NCBI GenBank assembly: GCA_001805375.1
Contig: MHFY01000137.1
Span: forward strand, 14,860 to 21,213
Direction: 5' to 3'
Source: Omnitrophica WOR_2 bacterium GWA2_47_8
GTDB taxonomy: Bacteria; Omnitrophota; Gorgyraeia; Zapsychrales; GWA2-47-8
Length of the DNA stretch: 6,354 bases
Each line of letters starts with the position of its first letter. The stretch's first letter is position 1. A program made the translations under genes and the position numbers. The notes beneath the pieces were generated by a model that saw only the letters and a list, made by a program, of their open reading frames with translations, was not told the origin of the DNA and did not search any database. This document shows, piece by piece, positions 3,644-6,354 of the stretch.

Positions 3644-4456
3644 TTACTGATTTAGGACCGTCACGGCTAAATGCCCGGTAGGCTGGACACCCTGGATCGT
3701 CATGTTGTAGGAACAGAAAATCTCGAATTCTTTCGGTTTCATGAAATCCTGCCCTTCAAAAACCATATTGGTCGTCTCTCCGGACTTAAGGATCATCTCT
3801 TGCGCTTGGGACTGCTGGGTCTGTACCGCCCCCCACATCTTATTGTCATACACACAATAGAGGGTTTTATCAGTAAGCGTCTTTACCCGCATGTGCCGCG
3901 GGCTGGTATTCTTAAGTTCAACAACAAAACGAATAGGTTCATACAAAAGATATGTGTCCTTCTCCGCCTTTAGGGTCAATTGAAGCGGCATATATTTCTG
4001 CTGATGCTCAGCTAAAAGCGATCCATTCTTGTTGATAATTTCTCCTAGATCAAAATTGTACCGGGCTGAACTTTTTTGGAACCCGGCAAATTTCAACCCC
4101 AGGATCGGGAAGGATAAATAAAAGGCATATTGGCCGTATTCTTCGAAGATCTTATCATTCAGCCCAACGATCGTGACCCCGAACTCAAACGGATGGCGCC
4201 TCGCCTGCCGGTCAGATTCATTGTATTGATACAAAAGGGCAAAGATACCCTGCTTGTTCTCGTAAAGGACCTTTTCGTCAAACTGGGAAAGTTCTTTATA
4301 TTTATCTTTGACCGAAAGGATGTCCTGATAAATACTGGCGATGACCTTATTGCAGACTTGCTTTGTGCTTTCGTCCATTTTTAAAGGCGTTGTTTCCGCA
4401 TGGACGGAATTTATGCCGGCAAAAATAATGAACAGCGTTAAAATGATTTTTTTCAT
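3644..4456 (-). CDS. Secreted protein of unknown function with a C-terminal beta-sandwich-like region
   Basis: A 270-residue protein beginning MKKIILTLFIIFAGINSVHA-ET, a clear Sec signal peptide with predicted cleavage after A20, so it probably acts in the periplasm or outside the cell. Residues 25-150 are a mixed region I do not recognise. Residues 155-268 (LQLTLKAEKDTYLLYEPIRFVVELKNTS...) resemble the Ig-like or BsuPI-like beta-sandwich domains common in secreted bacterial proteins, with the usual 'sY-l-gEpi-l-v-l-N-s' rhythm. Cysteines are C35, C201 and C248. TTG at 4465 would add three residues, but the ATG at 4456-4454 places the signal peptide normally. No free ribosome site is visible; a 15-bp hairpin ends 8 bases upstream. 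It seems a single gene with no functional link to its neighbours. Confidence 0.82.
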   Translation of the reverse strand: MKKIILTLFIIFAGINSVHAETTPLKMDESTKQVCNKVIASIYQDILSVKDKYKELSQFDEKVLYENKQGIFALLYQYNESDRQARRHPFEFGVTIVGLNDKIFEEYGQYAFYLSFPILGLKFAGFQKSSARYNFDLGEIINKNGSLLAEHQQKYMPLQLTLKAEKDTYLLYEPIRFVVELKNTSPRHMRVKTLTDKTLYCVYDNKMWGAVQTQQSQAQEMILKSGETTNMVFEGQDFMKPKEFEIFCSYNMTIQGVQPTGHLAVTVLNQ

Positions 4457-4464
4457 ATTAAGCA

Positions 4465-4497
4465 AGCGGCCTACTTTTTTTCAAAAAGTAGGCCGCT
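4465..4497 (-). terminator. 15-bp hairpin after rpoD, abutting the next start codon
   Basis: AGCGGCCTACTTTTT (4465-4479) is a perfect complement of AAAAAGTAGGCCGCT (4483-4497) with a 3-nt loop, 34 bp after the rpoD stop. It is GC-rich at the base. On the minus strand the tail is TGCTTAATAT, only weakly U-rich, so termination may be partial. A terminator is the likeliest role, but control of the downstream gene is possible. Confidence 0.55.
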
Positions 4498-4531
4498 AAT
4501 GTTTTAATGTTATTTCATCGATCAGTTGTTT

Positions 4532-6175
4532 TTAGACAACCTCTTCATCCCGGAACGCCATGTCCAGGAAAGATTTTATCCGTCGAGAACGTGTCGGGTG
4601 ACGCAATTTCCGCAAGGCCTTGGATTCGATCTGCCGGACCCTTTCGCGCGTGACATTGAATTCACTGCCGACTTCTTCCAGGGTGCGGGTCGTTCCGTCA
4701 TGGATCCCGAAACGCAATTCCAGGATCTTTCTTTCCCTCTCATCCAAGGTCTGCAGGACACCGGAGATCTCTTCTTTCAGCATCGAGTGCAATGTCGCGC
4801 TGGCCGGAGAAATGGCTTTACGGTCCTCGATAAAATCACCGAAATGCGTATCGCCTTCATCCCCGATGGGTGTCTGCAACGAGATCGGGATCTGCGAGAT
4901 CTTTAAGATCTCTTTGACCTTGCTGATCGGAATGCGCATTTGCCGGGCGATCTCCTGGGCTGTCGGTTCCCGTCCGTATTCTTGAACGAACAAGCGGGAC
5001 ACGCGGATGATCTTATTGATCGTTTCCGTCATGTGCACCGGGATGCGGATCGTCCTTGCCTGGTCCGCGATCGACCGCGTGATGGCTTGCCGGATCCACC
5101 AGGTGGCATAGGTCGAAAATTTATAACCGCGTTTATATTCGAATTTCTCAACCGCACGGATAAGCCCCATGTTCCCTTCCTGGATCAGATCCAAGAATGA
5201 AAGGCCGCGGTTGATATATTTTTTTGCGATGCTGACCACTAATCGAAGGTTCGCTTCCACCAAAAGTTTCTTGGCCTTGTTGAATTTGGCCTGGCGGATC
5301 TTGATGATACGCATTTCTTCCTTTAACTGATTGACCGGTTCGCCTAACTCACGGATCAATTTTCCCTTTTCTTTTCTTAAGGCGAGCTGTTCCTGCTTCG
5401 TGACCCGTTTCTTGCCTTTTAGGATCCTGCCGATCTTTTCAATGCGGTAAACCGCTTCCTCCATTTTACCGACGATCTCTTCGTTGACGCTGGAAGTCAA
5501 TTTAAATTCGGCCAAGATCTTCGCGCTTTTTTCCGAACCGACCTGGGTATGGCGGACTTTTTTTATAATTTTATTAAGATCACGGATCAATTTGGGACGC
5601 CGTTCCAACTCATCCTTTATAACGTCTTCGACGTTAATGGCCTCGTTCAAAACACCGTTGATGATCTCCAAGGCTTCTTTGCGGGCATAACTCGTTCTGA
5701 ATAAAGCCTCGGCAAAATTATTCTCGGCCTCTTCGATCCTTTTGGCCAGGCTGATCTCTTCTTCCCGGGATAAAAGAGGGATCGAGCCCATTTGTTTTAA
5801 ATACATTTTGACCGGGTCATCGAGAGGGATAAATTTATCCGCGTAAACATCTTCTTCGCGGTTTTGCTCTTCTCTTAAACGGCGCAGCTGCTGCTCGCGG
5901 GATTCTTTTTCATCTCCCTCGGCATTAGCAGCAGGCTCCTCTCCTTCTTCAGAAGGAGCGTCAACCACCTTAATATCATTTCCATCCAGGATATCGAACA
6001 CTTGGTCAATGGCCTCGGACGTATCAACGTCATCCGAAAGGCCCTCATTGACCTCATCGTAGGTTAAAAAACCCTTCTTCTGCCCCAGGACGATCAGCTT
6101 GTCGATGTCCTCTTTCATTTCATAGGCGGAAGACGATTTCTTACCCTGCTCATTTTGCTTTTTTGGTTTTTTCAT
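4532..6175 (-). CDS. rpoD: Primary sigma factor RpoD (sigma-70 group 1)
   Basis: A 547-residue housekeeping sigma factor, which directs RNA polymerase to -10/-35 promoters. Region 1.1 covers about 18-75 and is followed by an acidic linker. Region 1.2 is DDPVKMYLKQMGSIPLLSREEE (119-140), and a non-conserved insert covers about 150-295. Region 2 spans 302-382, with NLRLVVSIAKKYINRGLSFLDLIQEGNMGLIRAVEKF (2.1-2.2) and YKFSTYATWWIRQAITRSI (351-369; 2.3-2.4, -10 melting and recognition). Region 3 covers about 383-460. Region 4 is LDERERKILELRFG (477-490) plus the helix-turn-helix TLEEVGSEFNVTRERVRQIESKALRKLRH (498-526), which reads the -35. Region 1.1 and the full set mark it as the essential group 1 factor. 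AAAGGA lies six bases before the ATG. It follows dnaG by 41 bp, the classic dnaG-rpoD arrangement. Confidence 0.98.
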   Translation of the reverse strand: MKKPKKQNEQGKKSSSAYEMKEDIDKLIVLGQKKGFLTYDEVNEGLSDDVDTSEAIDQVFDILDGNDIKVVDAPSEEGEEPAANAEGDEKESREQQLRRLREEQNREEDVYADKFIPLDDPVKMYLKQMGSIPLLSREEEISLAKRIEEAENNFAEALFRTSYARKEALEIINGVLNEAINVEDVIKDELERRPKLIRDLNKIIKKVRHTQVGSEKSAKILAEFKLTSSVNEEIVGKMEEAVYRIEKIGRILKGKKRVTKQEQLALRKEKGKLIRELGEPVNQLKEEMRIIKIRQAKFNKAKKLLVEANLRLVVSIAKKYINRGLSFLDLIQEGNMGLIRAVEKFEYKRGYKFSTYATWWIRQAITRSIADQARTIRIPVHMTETINKIIRVSRLFVQEYGREPTAQEIARQMRIPISKVKEILKISQIPISLQTPIGDEGDTHFGDFIEDRKAISPASATLHSMLKEEISGVLQTLDERERKILELRFGIHDGTTRTLEEVGSEFNVTRERVRQIESKALRKLRHPTRSRRIKSFLDMAFRDEEVV

Positions 6176-6177
6176 CC

Positions 6178-6188
6178 TTTATCCTTTG
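6178..6188 (-). promoter_or_regulatory. rpoD ribosome-binding site
   Basis: AAAGGA, followed by a six-base spacer (TAAAGG) before the ATG, gives a normal Shine-Dalgarno site. A second AGG touches the start codon. Together with the conserved lysine-rich opening it supports the ATG at 6175-6173. Confidence 0.65.
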
Positions 6189-6216
6189 CTAATGTTGGTT
6201 GAATATATCGAAATGT

Positions 6217-6354
6217 TCATGCCCTTAACAATTGGTTAAATTCTTTTTTTAATTTTTCAAGCCGGTTATGGTCCTTTTTTGTTTCCGCTAAACGCATTTG
6301 TTCCAACAAACTCTGTCTTCGGCTTTTGTTACGGTCCTTGACGATCCGGTTCAA
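6217..6354 (-). CDS. dnaG: DNA primase DnaG, C-terminal end (cut by the window edge)
   Basis: The last 45 codons of a gene whose start lies beyond the window, ending in TGA at 6219-6217. The peptide is strongly helical and basic, with LLEQMRLAETKKDHNRLEKLKKEFNQLL-type heptads like the end of the DnaB-binding helicase-interaction domain of DnaG. Sequence alone would be weak evidence, but its position 41 bp before rpoD matches the conserved dnaG-rpoD operon. Primase makes RNA primers for DNA replication. The frame was found by reading the minus strand directly. Confidence 0.75.
   Translation of the reverse strand: MNRIVKDRNKSRRQSLLEQMRLAETKKDHNRLEKLKKEFNQLLRA

Noticed and set aside
4526..5200. 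Several plus-strand open frames opposite rpoD
   Set aside because: They are mirror frames of a conserved sigma factor with no ribosome sites or recognisable domains.

Overview
The window reads as one bacterial region in which nearly everything is on the minus strand, so transcription runs from high to low coordinates. In that order it holds the end of dnaG, rpoD (primary sigma factor), a secreted protein of unknown function, a tRNA block (a decayed Ile-type tRNA, tRNA-Ile2(CAU) and tRNA-Val(CAC)), a small GIY-YIG nuclease gene between two copies of a tRNA-Val 3' segment, a coiled-coil/zinc-ribbon gene, an RNase HI gene, the RNase P RNA gene rnpB, yebC and the start of ruvC. GC content is moderate. 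The dnaG-rpoD and yebC-ruvC pairs, the full-length RpoD with region 1.1 and an RNase P RNA that is mostly A-like point to a Gram-negative-type lineage. The loop-conserved palindromes and the tRNA-linked GIY-YIG gene suggest an uncultivated phylum such as Omnitrophota, but that assignment is a weak inference.

Region by region: 6354-4532 is the dnaG-rpoD macromolecular-synthesis module. A 15-bp hairpin (4465-4497) closes rpoD and lies almost against the start codon of the secreted-protein gene (4456-3644). An AT-rich gap (3643-3490) carries a good -10 box for the tRNA block. From 3476 to 2711 the DNA is dense with hairpins, tRNA copies and the 88-aa GIY-YIG gene. From 2684 to 1111 the zinc-ribbon gene, RNase HI and rnpB follow with almost no spacing, and the RNase HI frame runs into rnpB. 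Three long hairpins fill the gap to yebC-ruvC.

The genes share a theme of nucleic-acid processing. RNase P RNA matures tRNAs, RNase HI removes RNA from hybrids, YebC acts in translation or regulation, RuvC cuts Holliday junctions, and DnaG and RpoD start DNA and RNA synthesis. The most unusual points are the overlap of RNase HI coding sequence with the 5' end of RNase P RNA, the GIY-YIG unit bounded by duplicated tRNA-Val 3' ends, a hairpin inside rnpB tiled from 7-nt units, and hairpins with similar loops but different stems between rnpB and yebC. All structural calls were made by eye; no folding or database search was run.
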